This document shows positions 7,542 to 16,490 of a DNA stretch of 58,987 bases, piece by piece. How positions within the stretch are numbered: the stretch's first letter is position 1; the number at the start of each line of letters is the position of its first letter. The notes under the pieces were generated by a model. It searched no databases. It was not told the origin of the DNA and was given only the letters and a program-made list of their open reading frames with translations. This DNA comes from an uncultured Prevotella sp. (GTDB lineage Bacteria > Bacteroidota > Bacteroidia > Bacteroidales > Bacteroidaceae): positions 1 through 58,987 of the forward strand of contig CAMVQS010000007.1 in the NCBI GenBank assembly GCA_947169685.1, given 5' to 3'. A program made the translations under genes and the position numbers.

Positions 7542-8897
7542 ATGCAAAATAAAGTCAAGAAACTCATCATATACCTTGCAGTATCGTTCACGGCACTGCT
7601 GGGAGCCTACGCCTACATGGAGAAACTCCCCACCCTCAACACACGCCACACGCCGCTCACCAGCCTTTCTGCACTCATCGACTACAGCCAGCAACAGACC
7701 GATTCGCTGTTGAAGGTTCACGAGGATATCCGCTCTGAGCTGCAATACTACCTCAAGGCCCACCGTATCGACGATGAGGGCTATGGCATGATAGCTGACT
7801 ACAACGCCTGGAACGACAGTGTCATCCTCAAGCTCAAGGCACAGAAACACACCATTCCCATACTCCCTAAAGTCCAGAAGGATTTACACATGCCCCTCAA
7901 GTTCAACGTACCTGTCATCACCCATCGCGGGTACTGGTTCGGCGGAGGCTGGTTCCCTGGCATCCCCCCTCTTCACCAAGGAATAATTATCAGCAGCGTG
8001 GGTGTCTATAAAGGTACTGTTGACAACCACCTGCAACCATCCGGACACGGCATTTTCCTGTCACCAGACGGAAGCTACCGCGAAGGAGAATGGAAAGACG
8101 GTCTGCAACACGGCTTCGGGTTCCACGTCAAACCCTTCAAGGACATTCAGGTAGGCACGTGGATTGAAGGGCGTTACAAAGGCGAACGCCTGCACTTTAC
8201 CTCAGAGCGCATCTATGGCATCGATATCTCGCGTTACCAGCACGAGATACATGGGCGGCGTTTCGGAATCAATTGGAAAGCACTGCGCATTACCGACCTC
8301 GGTAAACACAACCAGCAGAACGTGACAGGCGAGGCCGACTACCCTGTGTCGTTCATTTATATCAAGGCCACACAAGGAACCACTGTCACCAACCGCTATT
8401 TCGCCTCTGACTACAAGGCCGCTCGAACCCATGGCTTCCACGTCGGTGCCTACCATTTCTACTCCACTACTTCCGATGCTCGTGAACAGGCACAGCACTT
8501 CCTGAAGACTGCCCAGTTCAAGCGAGGCGACTTCCCGCCCGTCTTCGACGTAGAGCCCAGTGACGCACAGATTACGGCTATGGGCGGTGCCGAAAAACTG
8601 CTCAGCGAGATGCGCATCTGGCTCAAGATGGTGGAGCGCAGTGTAGGCATCAAACCTGTCCTATATGTGAACCAGAGCTTCGTCAACAAGTACCTGCAGG
8701 ATGCGCCCGACCTCAAACGAGGCTACCTTGTCTGGATAGCCCGTTACAGTGAGTATAAGCCCGACATCCGCCTCTGCTGGTGGCAGCTGTCCGCTACTGG
8801 CCGCGTCAATGGCATCGAGGGTCCTGTTGACCTCAACGTGTTCAACGGCTACCTAGACCAGTGGCAGGAGTTCCTTGCCAACGAGCTGATACCGTAA
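7542..8897 (+). CDS. MORN-GH25 fusion, lysozyme-like muramidase
   Basis: 451 residues. A hydrophobic N-terminal segment (about 5-24) anchors or exports the protein. Residues about 165-225 hold degenerate MORN-type repeats (HGIFLSPDGSYREGEWKDG, then HGFGFHVKPF). The C-terminal half is a GH25 domain: YGIDISRYQHEIHG, then FIYIKATQGTTVTNRYFASD, GAYHFYSTTSDAREQA, and FPPVFDVEPSD with the conserved acidic DxE. GH25 enzymes cut beta-1,4 bonds between N-acetylmuramic acid and N-acetylglucosamine in peptidoglycan. Because Bacteroidota keep peptidoglycan in the periplasm, the enzyme probably acts on the cell's own wall or on a neighbour's. It is a single gene, convergent with the PafA gene. Confidence 0.88.
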   Translation: MQNKVKKLIIYLAVSFTALLGAYAYMEKLPTLNTRHTPLTSLSALIDYSQQQTDSLLKVHEDIRSELQYYLKAHRIDDEGYGMIADYNAWNDSVILKLKAQKHTIPILPKVQKDLHMPLKFNVPVITHRGYWFGGGWFPGIPPLHQGIIISSVGVYKGTVDNHLQPSGHGIFLSPDGSYREGEWKDGLQHGFGFHVKPFKDIQVGTWIEGRYKGERLHFTSERIYGIDISRYQHEIHGRRFGINWKALRITDLGKHNQQNVTGEADYPVSFIYIKATQGTTVTNRYFASDYKAARTHGFHVGAYHFYSTTSDAREQAQHFLKTAQFKRGDFPPVFDVEPSDAQITAMGGAEKLLSEMRIWLKMVERSVGIKPVLYVNQSFVNKYLQDAPDLKRGYLVWIARYSEYKPDIRLCWWQLSATGRVNGIEGPVDLNVFNGYLDQWQEFLANELIP

Positions 8898-8990
8898 CTA
8901 TCTCAAAAGGTGCATTGTAAAGAGTCAAGAATTCCTAAGCATAAATGGAATGTTTATCACTTACAACTTCCCCCCCAAAAAATAGTGATG

Positions 8991-10508
8991 TTACTTCTCG
9001 AATGTCAGGGCCTCACCAATGCAGGCGTTGGGCTGCTGGATGTGAAGCATGGCACAAACGGTGGCGGCAAAGTCGGTGATATATGTCGTACGAGGAGAAC
9101 TTCCCTGAGGCACATGCCAGCCATAGAACAGCATGGGGATATGTGCGTCGTAGGGATTCCACACTCCATGAGTGGTGCCGACAGGCGACGACCAGGAACC
9201 GAACTCATAATAGCCAGACTCGGGTACCACGATAATGTCACCTGCACGACGGGGATGCCAGCCCTTGAGGATTCGTTCACGTAGGATGTCAGGGGCTCCC
9301 GACGCTGCTGCATGCTCCATATCGATGGCAAAGACGACATGATCGCCTGTGCTCAGATATTCGACACACAAGTCCTTGACCTCCTGTAGTTTGAAGCCCT
9401 GTTCAGCGATTCCCTTACGGTCGAGGAAGAAACGATAGTCTGCCACATCTAGCACTACAGGACGTGTGTTGTGCAACCTCGAAGCAACGAACTTCTCCAA
9501 CCCTTCCCTCAAGGAACCGGATGAGAACTTGCCGCCATGCAACTGATGATCTTGCATGAACTTCCAGTTATGGGCTGCACCATGGTCGGCAGTCAGGAAC
9601 AGCAGATAGTTGCCGCGTCCTACCTGTGCATCAAGGGCTGAGAGCAGACGTGCAATGTCCTTATCGAGCTCCAGATATGCCTCGTCGGTATGTTCCCCAC
9701 GTGTACCCCACTCATGTCCGATGACATCCGTTTCGGAATAGCTCACGCAGAGCATGTCAGGCACAGTGCCGCGTCCCAGCTGCTCTCCCTCGAGGGCAGC
9801 AATGGCCATATCGGTGATGAGGTGACCGCAGAGGGGATAGAAGCCCACCTTCTCGCCAACTTTCTTCAGTTCCTTGTTTTTCGCCATGCGTGAATTGACC
9901 TCCTTCACGTAGGCCGGCAACTCAGTCATATAATAGGTGGATGTGATGAAACAACCGTTCTTTGTATCGAGCCAGTAGGCAGCATTTGCCGAATGTCCTG
10001 CCGGCAGGATGGCAGCACGATCCTTGTAGGACACACCGACAACCTTTGAGCGGAAATCGTAATGCAGACGCAACTGATCGCCGATGGTGGTCGCCAGGAG
10101 ATTGACAGGTGACATCTGACCCTGCTTCTTATTGTCGGAACCGACAGGCTGTACTGTCGTGTCAGTACAGCAATAGACCTTGCGGTCGTCAATAAAGAAA
10201 TTGTTTCCGCAAATGCCATGAAGTGCAGGCGTGGTGCCGGTATAGGCACTGGTGTGACCGATGGCAGTCACCGTAGGCAGGTAGTTGATGTAGCAGTTGT
10301 CGTAGCTATAGCCCTCGCGGATGAGCCGACGGAAGCCTCCTTCACCGAACTGCTCAAAATAGCGCGACAGATAATCCCAGCGCATCTGGTCAACGACGAC
10401 TCCCACCACGAGCTTCGGCTGCTCACCAAACTGTGGACGTACGTTTGTCTGTGCCGACAGGCTCATGGCACAACACAGGAAAGCAAATACAAAAATGAGT
10501 TTCTTCAT
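8991..10508 (-). CDS. PafA-type alkaline phosphatase, exported
   Basis: 505 residues from the ATG at 10506-10508, which begins a signal peptide (MKKLIFVFAFLCCAMSLSAQ); the open frame extends 97 codons upstream but crosses the promoter, so I reject the longer form. The enzyme belongs to the alkaline phosphatase superfamily and resembles PafA: metal Asp in VVVDQMRWD, a candidate nucleophile Thr in PTVTAIGHTSAYTG, Asn in HGICGNNF, the Lys-x-Arg pair SYKDRAAI (residues 162 and 164), then ETDVIGH, LTADHGA and GTTHGVW for the remaining zinc ligands. The Lys/Arg pair favours phosphate monoesterase over diesterase activity. It should release phosphate in the periplasm. Confidence 0.9.
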   Translation of the reverse strand: MKKLIFVFAFLCCAMSLSAQTNVRPQFGEQPKLVVGVVVDQMRWDYLSRYFEQFGEGGFRRLIREGYSYDNCYINYLPTVTAIGHTSAYTGTTPALHGICGNNFFIDDRKVYCCTDTTVQPVGSDNKKQGQMSPVNLLATTIGDQLRLHYDFRSKVVGVSYKDRAAILPAGHSANAAYWLDTKNGCFITSTYYMTELPAYVKEVNSRMAKNKELKKVGEKVGFYPLCGHLITDMAIAALEGEQLGRGTVPDMLCVSYSETDVIGHEWGTRGEHTDEAYLELDKDIARLLSALDAQVGRGNYLLFLTADHGAAHNWKFMQDHQLHGGKFSSGSLREGLEKFVASRLHNTRPVVLDVADYRFFLDRKGIAEQGFKLQEVKDLCVEYLSTGDHVVFAIDMEHAAASGAPDILRERILKGWHPRRAGDIIVVPESGYYEFGSWSSPVGTTHGVWNPYDAHIPMLFYGWHVPQGSSPRTTYITDFAATVCAMLHIQQPNACIGEALTFEK

Positions 10509-10533
10509 AATAGTAATATCTTTGGTTTGGGGA

Positions 10534-10541
10534 CAAAGATA
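10534..10541 (-). promoter_or_regulatory. Promoter -7 box for the PafA gene
   Basis: TATCTTTG on the minus strand, 25 nt before the chosen ATG at 10508. No -33 box at 19-21 nt. Confidence 0.55.
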
Positions 10542-10608
10542 CGAAAAAATACTGAATAATGAATACAGAATCGGGAAATATTTTGTATTTTTGTGGCAAA
10601 ATAAAGAA

Positions 10609-12582
10609 ATGAAGAAGAAAACTTCGAAAATACTAAAAATCCTCGCAGGGGTTGCACTATCCCTTCTGCTCCTGCCGATTATCGCTATTGTACTGCTCAA
10701 TACAGAAGCAGTACAGCAGCGGGTCGTGGATGTGGCAACGGAGATGCTGAGCGAAAAACTGGGCACGCAGGTCAGCATTGACCATACATACATCAACATC
10801 TTCGGAGGGAACGTCCATCTCTACGGGGTGAAGATTGACGACCAGAAACAGCGTGAGATGCTACAGATAGAGAAGTTCTCGGCCAATCTTGAACTGCTGC
10901 CGCTACTGAAGAATCACATCGTGGTGGAAGGAGCCGACATTGAAGGACTTGACGCCGTGCTGACGAAAGGCAACGATTCGATACCTGCCAACTACCAGTT
11001 CCTGATTGATGCATTCAAGAAGGACAAGAAGCTCGCTGCCGAGGACAGCATACAGAAGAAAAAAAAGAAGCTGAAACTCAATGTGGAGGACATTAGGCTA
11101 AGCCGCATCCACATCAATTACGACAAGTACGACTTCCAACTGCACGCTGCACGGTACGACAACAAGCACATTCAGGTGGACAGCATTCAGGCCGCATGGA
11201 TAGCGGAGAAGAAGAAGGGACCGATGGACAACTTACTCTTCATCCGGGAGCTGAAGGTCACACAGGAAGGGAGCGTGTTTGAAGCCCAGATACAGGGTCT
11301 GCGCTTTCGCACCGACAACCACAAGCCTCGCAAGAACGCAGGCAAGCCCAAACGCGGATTCTTCGACACGGGTCATCTGGACATTAACGCCTATGCGAGA
11401 GTGACCATTGATGCCACCAACAAGGACTCGTTGAAGATAGAACTGAAACATTGTGAAGCGACAGATACTATTACAGGCATTAACTTCCGCAACCTGAGAG
11501 CTAAGGCAACCTATACGAAAGGCATGCTTCACCTGCGCGACATAGACGTTCAGCAGACAGACACCAAGCTACACATAGCGACAGCCGAGATGCAGCTGCC
11601 CAACAAGAAGGAGGGCATCAAACTCTCGTTCTCTACAGGCACCATCACAGGTCGTGCCATACTGAAGGACATCTCAAGACCTTTCTCATTGGCACTGAAC
11701 AGATTTACCCTACCCCTCAACCTGAGCCTCAATATGAGCGGTACGGACAGCACGCTCAGTTTCCGCAACGTACAGGTATATACAGACGACAAGAAACTGA
11801 CCATCAGCGCTGTGGGCGACATCACCCACCTGAAGGAGAAGGAGCTGCTGGATGTACACTTCCACGTCAGCCGCATGAGGACCACCACAGGCATGGCGGA
11901 GCAAGTCATCAACCAGTTTGCGGTGAAGAAACTCATGATGAAACAGCTGAAGAGGCTCGGCACCATCAGCTATACGGGCGACTTCCACGTGCTCTACAGG
12001 AAAGAGCAGTTCCAAGGGCAACTGCTGACGAACGTGGGCAGCATGAATTTCAGTTTCTACATAGACGAAAACAACAAATACCTCGTGGGACAGGCCAGCA
12101 CCAAGAACTTGGCACTGGGCAACGTCATGGACCTCAACAAGCTGGGGAACATAGAGGCAAGTGCCAAGTTCAATATCGACATCTCGAAGCCGCGAACAGC
12201 CATCATGCGTAGGAAGAAAGGCGGCAAGCTGCCCATCGGAACGGTCAATGCCACCGTAGATGACTGTTCATTCATGGGCATTCACGTCAGGCGCCTGACA
12301 GCCGACATCACGAGTGACGGTGCAGTGGCAACGGGTAATGTCAAGCAGCTGGGTAAGCATCGCGACCTTTTCTTCTCGTTCTCGTTTACCAATACAGACG
12401 ATATGAGTAAGATGAAGATTACCCATCCAGGCATCAAGTTCCATGGCCTTTCTGATGAGGACAAAAAGGCCAAGGAAGAGAAGAAACTACAGAAGAAGCT
12501 GCAGAAGGAAGAAAAGAAGCGTCAGCAGGAAGATGGAGAACGTCTGGCTGGCAAGAAGAAAAAGAAATTCCTCCTCTTCTAA
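10609..12582 (+). CDS. AsmA-family inner-membrane protein
   Basis: 657 residues from the ATG at 10609; a TATTTTTG -7-like box at 10586-10593 lies 15 nt upstream, and the longer open frame overlaps the divergent PafA promoter. One N-terminal membrane segment (residues about 8-30, LKILAGVALSLLLLPIIAIV) is followed by a long beta-rich periplasmic region typical of AsmA-like proteins (ATEMLSEKLGTQVSIDHTYI, DIEGLDAVL). The C-terminal 40 residues are a highly charged Lys/Glu coiled coil. AsmA-like proteins are thought to form lipid-carrying bridges between membranes; at this length it is much shorter than Bacteroidota TamB. It ends 4 nt from the convergent epimerase gene. Confidence 0.75.
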   Translation: MKKKTSKILKILAGVALSLLLLPIIAIVLLNTEAVQQRVVDVATEMLSEKLGTQVSIDHTYINIFGGNVHLYGVKIDDQKQREMLQIEKFSANLELLPLLKNHIVVEGADIEGLDAVLTKGNDSIPANYQFLIDAFKKDKKLAAEDSIQKKKKKLKLNVEDIRLSRIHINYDKYDFQLHAARYDNKHIQVDSIQAAWIAEKKKGPMDNLLFIRELKVTQEGSVFEAQIQGLRFRTDNHKPRKNAGKPKRGFFDTGHLDINAYARVTIDATNKDSLKIELKHCEATDTITGINFRNLRAKATYTKGMLHLRDIDVQQTDTKLHIATAEMQLPNKKEGIKLSFSTGTITGRAILKDISRPFSLALNRFTLPLNLSLNMSGTDSTLSFRNVQVYTDDKKLTISAVGDITHLKEKELLDVHFHVSRMRTTTGMAEQVINQFAVKKLMMKQLKRLGTISYTGDFHVLYRKEQFQGQLLTNVGSMNFSFYIDENNKYLVGQASTKNLALGNVMDLNKLGNIEASAKFNIDISKPRTAIMRRKKGGKLPIGTVNATVDDCSFMGIHVRRLTADITSDGAVATGNVKQLGKHRDLFFSFSFTNTDDMSKMKITHPGIKFHGLSDEDKKAKEEKKLQKKLQKEEKKRQQEDGERLAGKKKKKFLLF

Positions 12583-12586
12583 CTGT

Positions 12587-13873
12587 TTAGAGATTCTGCG
12601 AACGCTCAATGATTTCCAGGCACATACGGCTATTGTGGTAGGGACACTTCCAGAAGCCGGCATGATCGTCATCAAGGTTCAGTGTACCATCCTTTCGGCG
12701 ACTCCAATACCATTCTCCGTTCTCATAGTCTATGAGATGCTGCTTGATGTAGTCCCAACAACGCATAGCTTTTTCCAGTGCATCCTCGTTGCCAAAATGC
12801 TGGTAAAAATTATACCAGCCGACAACGTTCTCTGCCTGTACCCACCAATGCAGGTCATCATCCACATGACCCGTGTCGAGGTTGGCCTCGTGTATCATGG
12901 AACCGTCAGCATTCAAGCCTTTCTCGCTGGCACGGGCTACCATCTGTACAATGGGTTCCACCTTACGCAGCACATCTTGGTCACCCAGAACGAGAGCAGA
13001 CTCATGCATGAGCCACGAGCATTCGATGTCGTGTCCATAGCTCTCCAAGTGGCCTGCCCCACGTGTCCAGTCTAATTCAAAGAACAGGTCAAGATGATGG
13101 GTTTCAGGGTTGAGAATCTTGTCGGTAAAGATGTCGATGATGTTACGCAAGGCCGCCTCTACCCTCATCAGGTCTTCAGCAGAAACGGCAATATCAACAG
13201 GCAGCACCGAACCCAGCACAGGCACATAGTCGCAAGTCTGCTTAGCTTGCAGTTCACGAAGCGTGCGCAGCAGGTTGGCATAGGGCTCAATGATGTGCAG
13301 ATGGGTGTTCTGTGACTTCGGATAGTTGGCGTCGAGCTCGGAGAGACGCATGTCGGCAATGGGCTGCCAGTCGCGTGTGCAGGCCTCGATATAGCCATTG
13401 TACTCATGGTCGAAGGCATGCTCCTCGATGCAGTCAAAAAGCTGCAGGGCATACTCCAGAGCCTCACGGTCACCTGTAGCACGAGCATACTCGGAGAAGC
13501 CGTAGATCATGAAGCCGATGGCGTAGAACTGCTTTTTCGTGTCAAGCGGCTGTCCCTTGCTATCCACACTCCAATACACACCACCGTATTCTGGATCGAT
13601 AAAGTGATCGATGATATACTCCTTGGCTCGTGTGGCGGCTTGAAGATATTCCTCTTTTTCAAGAACACGATAGGCTGCCGAGAACGACCAGAGGATGCGG
13701 GCGTTCAGGATGGCTCCCTTCTCAGCGTCGGCATGTAGCACGCCGTGCCCATCAATACGTCCATAGAAGCCGCCGTTCTTACGGTCCTGCATCTTATCAA
13801 GCCAGAAACGCAAGATGTTGTTCTGCAACACATCCTGCATTTCACGTTTCATTGTTTTTACTCTTTCATCCAT
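12587..13873 (-). CDS. Cellobiose/mannobiose 2-epimerase
   Basis: 428 residues of the N-acylglucosamine 2-epimerase (AGE) fold. It should convert beta-1,4-mannobiose to mannosyl-glucose by epimerising the reducing-end sugar. The (alpha/alpha)6 barrel motifs with the catalytic His residues are visible: GHDIECSWLMHE and CPYHNSRMCLEI, with WWVQAENVVGW and GGFYGRIDGHG. The location gives the substrate: the gene is the last of an operon with a GH130 phosphorylase, a sugar transporter and a GH26 mannanase, the gene set of the Bacteroides fragilis mannan pathway. An in-frame ATG at 13852 is an alternative start. No signal peptide, so cytoplasmic. Confidence 0.92.
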   Translation of the reverse strand: MDERVKTMKREMQDVLQNNILRFWLDKMQDRKNGGFYGRIDGHGVLHADAEKGAILNARILWSFSAAYRVLEKEEYLQAATRAKEYIIDHFIDPEYGGVYWSVDSKGQPLDTKKQFYAIGFMIYGFSEYARATGDREALEYALQLFDCIEEHAFDHEYNGYIEACTRDWQPIADMRLSELDANYPKSQNTHLHIIEPYANLLRTLRELQAKQTCDYVPVLGSVLPVDIAVSAEDLMRVEAALRNIIDIFTDKILNPETHHLDLFFELDWTRGAGHLESYGHDIECSWLMHESALVLGDQDVLRKVEPIVQMVARASEKGLNADGSMIHEANLDTGHVDDDLHWWVQAENVVGWYNFYQHFGNEDALEKAMRCWDYIKQHLIDYENGEWYWSRRKDGTLNLDDDHAGFWKCPYHNSRMCLEIIERSQNL

Positions 13874-13903
13874 ATCACTTCTTGTACTCCTTGTACTACT
13901 TTA

Positions 13904-15280
13904 CTACTTCTTTATCGGATAGAGGTACAGCAGTCCCATCATGATGACCACGATGACAGCAGGGAACAGGGAGAACAATGCCCACACCATGCTGCGTACC
14001 GACTCCATATCGGTGATGGTGATGATGGTCTCGCCAGTCACCTCGTCGGTGCCAGACATGAAACCGGCAATGCCCAACAAGAGGGCTACCAGCGAACCGG
14101 AGATGGCGGTACCGAACTTCTGTGCCATCGTACCGCTGGAGAAAATAAGACCCGTCGAACTGGTGCCGTTCTTCTCTGTAGCATAGTCGGCCACGTCAGC
14201 ATACATCGACCACAGCAGCGGAGAGTAGAGTCCTACACCGACGGAGGTCAGAATGACGACGGCCACCATGGCCCAGATGTAAGCGGGATTCATGGGGATG
14301 AAGAAGAAGATGACGGAGAATACCAGACAGATGACGGCAGCATAGAAGAAGGCCTTGACCTTGGAGCCGACCCACTCGGTGAACTTGGGCGACAGACCGC
14401 CGAAAATCATACATGTCACCTCGCCAAAGGTCATGAAGACAGTGTAGTTGATGATGAGTCCGCTCACCGTCACGTCGCCATGCAGACAGTACTCCAGCAG
14501 GTAACCAGCCACCGCATAACGGAAGCCGTTGAAGAAATTGGTGCAGATACCCACCAGTGTCAGGTAGATCCAAGGTTTGTTCTTGAACAGGTCGGCAAAG
14601 GGCTTCAGCGAGAATTTCTCGGCACGGACGGGTTTCAGGCGTTCCTTGGTCAGCAGTCCGCAAGCCAGCGTACCGGCAGCAGCCAAGATGCCGAAGAAGA
14701 CGCCAATGACAGCATACTGATGCTGCTTGGCTGCGATGGTATAAGTTCCGTCTGCCATCTTGTCACCACCGATAAACTCAATAATATAGGGGAACGAGAG
14801 CAACGTGATGAAACCCATTGCATAGGCTCCCACCATTCGGAATGACGAGAACTGGTTCTTCTCGTTGTCATTCTCGGTCATGACACCCAACAGCGAGCCG
14901 TAAGGAACGTTCACCGCCGTGTACATGGCCATCATGAGCAGGTAGAGCGAATAGGCATAGACACGCTTGCCTACCGGTCCGAAGTCGGGCGTATAGAGCA
15001 GCAGGGCAAAGATGAGACCGAAGGGGATGGCACCATAGATGAGCCAAGGACGATAGGTACCGAAACGGCTTTGCGTGCGGTCAGCCAAAGAACCCATGAG
15101 GGGGTCTGTCACAACGTCGAACATACGTGCAATAAGCATCAGTGTTGCCGTATCGGCTACTGTGAGTCCAAAGACGTTAGTAAAGAACAATGGGAAAGCG
15201 ATAGACATCACCTTCCAGGTAATACCACCCGCAGCGGCATCACCCAATGCATAACCGATTTTTTCTTTTAAGCTTGCCAT
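13904..15280 (-). CDS. GPH-family mannobiose symporter
   Basis: 458 residues with about 12 hydrophobic segments. It belongs to the glycoside-pentoside-hexuronide:cation symporter family (MelB-like), shown by the N-terminal region KIGYALGDAAAGGITWKV, the RMFDVVTDPLMGSLADRT motif and RFGTYRPWL. It should carry mannobiose or short mannooligosaccharides across the inner membrane, driven by sodium or protons. It lies 30 nt before the epimerase and 29 nt after the phosphorylase, matching its predicted place in the pathway. No SusC/SusD outer-membrane pair for mannan is present in the window, so the outer-membrane step is unaccounted for. Substrate is inferred from context. Confidence 0.9.
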   Translation of the reverse strand: MASLKEKIGYALGDAAAGGITWKVMSIAFPLFFTNVFGLTVADTATLMLIARMFDVVTDPLMGSLADRTQSRFGTYRPWLIYGAIPFGLIFALLLYTPDFGPVGKRVYAYSLYLLMMAMYTAVNVPYGSLLGVMTENDNEKNQFSSFRMVGAYAMGFITLLSFPYIIEFIGGDKMADGTYTIAAKQHQYAVIGVFFGILAAAGTLACGLLTKERLKPVRAEKFSLKPFADLFKNKPWIYLTLVGICTNFFNGFRYAVAGYLLEYCLHGDVTVSGLIINYTVFMTFGEVTCMIFGGLSPKFTEWVGSKVKAFFYAAVICLVFSVIFFFIPMNPAYIWAMVAVVILTSVGVGLYSPLLWSMYADVADYATEKNGTSSTGLIFSSGTMAQKFGTAISGSLVALLLGIAGFMSGTDEVTGETIITITDMESVRSMVWALFSLFPAVIVVIMMGLLYLYPIKK

Positions 15281-15309
15281 GAGGTTATTTTACTATTTGA
15301 CGATTTTTA

Positions 15310-16476
15310 CTATTTACAATTTCTGTTTTTAGCCACAAGTTTCTTGATGGTCTCAACCGAGGCAGCAGTATAGTAACCGTCCTCGGGGGTATTCATGCAG
15401 TAGTCGATAAGCTTGTTAACGGTAGAGGTTGCCACATGCATCCGAGTATCAGCTGAAGCATAATAAATAAAGACCTTACCATCTTCATCAGCTATCCAGC
15501 CATTAGCAAATGCCACGTTCATCACGTCACCCAGATACTCGTCGCCCTCAGGCACGAGGAAGAATCCGCCTGGACGGGCAATGACACGCGTGGGGTCATC
15601 GAGTGCTGTCATATACATATACAACACGTAGCGCAGACCGTCGGCTGTGGCACGTACGCCATGAGCCAGGTGCAGCCAGCCCTTGGGAGTCTTGATGGGA
15701 TGCGGACCTTCACCGTTCTTCACCTCGGTGATGGTGTGGTACTTACGCTCGTAGATAATCGTCTCGTCCTTCACCTCGGCATTCGCGATGTCATCAACGA
15801 GTGCCCAGCCGATACCACCGCCAGAGCCGGTATCGATGAAACCGTCCTGCGGACGGGTGTAGAAGGCATACTTGCCGTCAACGAACTCAGGGTGCAGCAC
15901 GACGTTACGCTGCTGGCTCTTCGTCTTCAAGTCGGGCAGGCGCTCCCAGGTCTTTAGGTCCTTGGTACGGGCAATACCAGCTGTAGCTGTAGCAGCGCTG
16001 AGGTTGCCAGGCTGAGAGTCATCGTGACGCTCTGCACAGAACACGCCATAGATCCAACCATCCTCATGCTGGGTGATGCGCATATCATAGATGTTAGTAG
16101 CGGGTATCACGTCGTCAGGCATAGTGACGGGCTCCTCCCAGAAGCGGAAGTTATCCACACCATTGGGACTCTCTGCCACAGCAAAGAAGCTCTTACGGTC
16201 GGCACCTTCCACGCGTACCACCAGCACATACTTGCCTTGCCATTTGAGGGCACCTGAGTTCAGCGTGGCATTCATCATGATGCGCTGCATCAGGTACGGA
16301 TTATCCTGCTCACAGAAGTCGTACTTCCATTCCAGCGGCGTATGCTCAGCCGTCAGAATGGGGTTCTTCCATTTCTTGTAAATACCATTCCCCCACTCTA
16401 TGGGTTCATTCTTGCGGCTCAGCAGTTCCTCATGATGGGCACGCAGAGCCTTAACCTTCTCTTGAAAATTGCTCAT
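15310..16476 (-). CDS. 4-O-beta-D-mannosyl-D-glucose phosphorylase (GH130)
   Basis: 388 residues, typical of GH130 subfamily 1. It phosphorolyses mannosyl-glucose to mannose-1-phosphate and glucose, saving one ATP in mannan use. The catalytic Asp lies in IYDMRITQHEDGWIYG at residue 131, the same number I recall for the B. fragilis enzyme. Other GH130 features: MMNATLNSGALKW, the phosphate-binding Arg/His region (RNVVLHPEF) and WLHLAHGVRATADGLRYVLY. No signal peptide. It is the third gene of the mannan operon, 14 nt after the GH26 mannanase. The alternative, mannosyl-N-acetylglucosamine specificity, is unlikely beside an epimerase and a mannanase. Confidence 0.93.
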   Translation of the reverse strand: MSNFQEKVKALRAHHEELLSRKNEPIEWGNGIYKKWKNPILTAEHTPLEWKYDFCEQDNPYLMQRIMMNATLNSGALKWQGKYVLVVRVEGADRKSFFAVAESPNGVDNFRFWEEPVTMPDDVIPATNIYDMRITQHEDGWIYGVFCAERHDDSQPGNLSAATATAGIARTKDLKTWERLPDLKTKSQQRNVVLHPEFVDGKYAFYTRPQDGFIDTGSGGGIGWALVDDIANAEVKDETIIYERKYHTITEVKNGEGPHPIKTPKGWLHLAHGVRATADGLRYVLYMYMTALDDPTRVIARPGGFFLVPEGDEYLGDVMNVAFANGWIADEDGKVFIYYASADTRMHVATSTVNKLIDYCMNTPEDGYYTAASVETIKKLVAKNRNCK

Positions 16477-16490
16477 ATTTCTTATTATTC

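Noticed and set aside
10509..10799. N-terminal extension of the PafA gene by 97 codons
   Set aside because: It lies before a typical signal peptide, crosses the promoter and overlaps the start of the AsmA-like gene.
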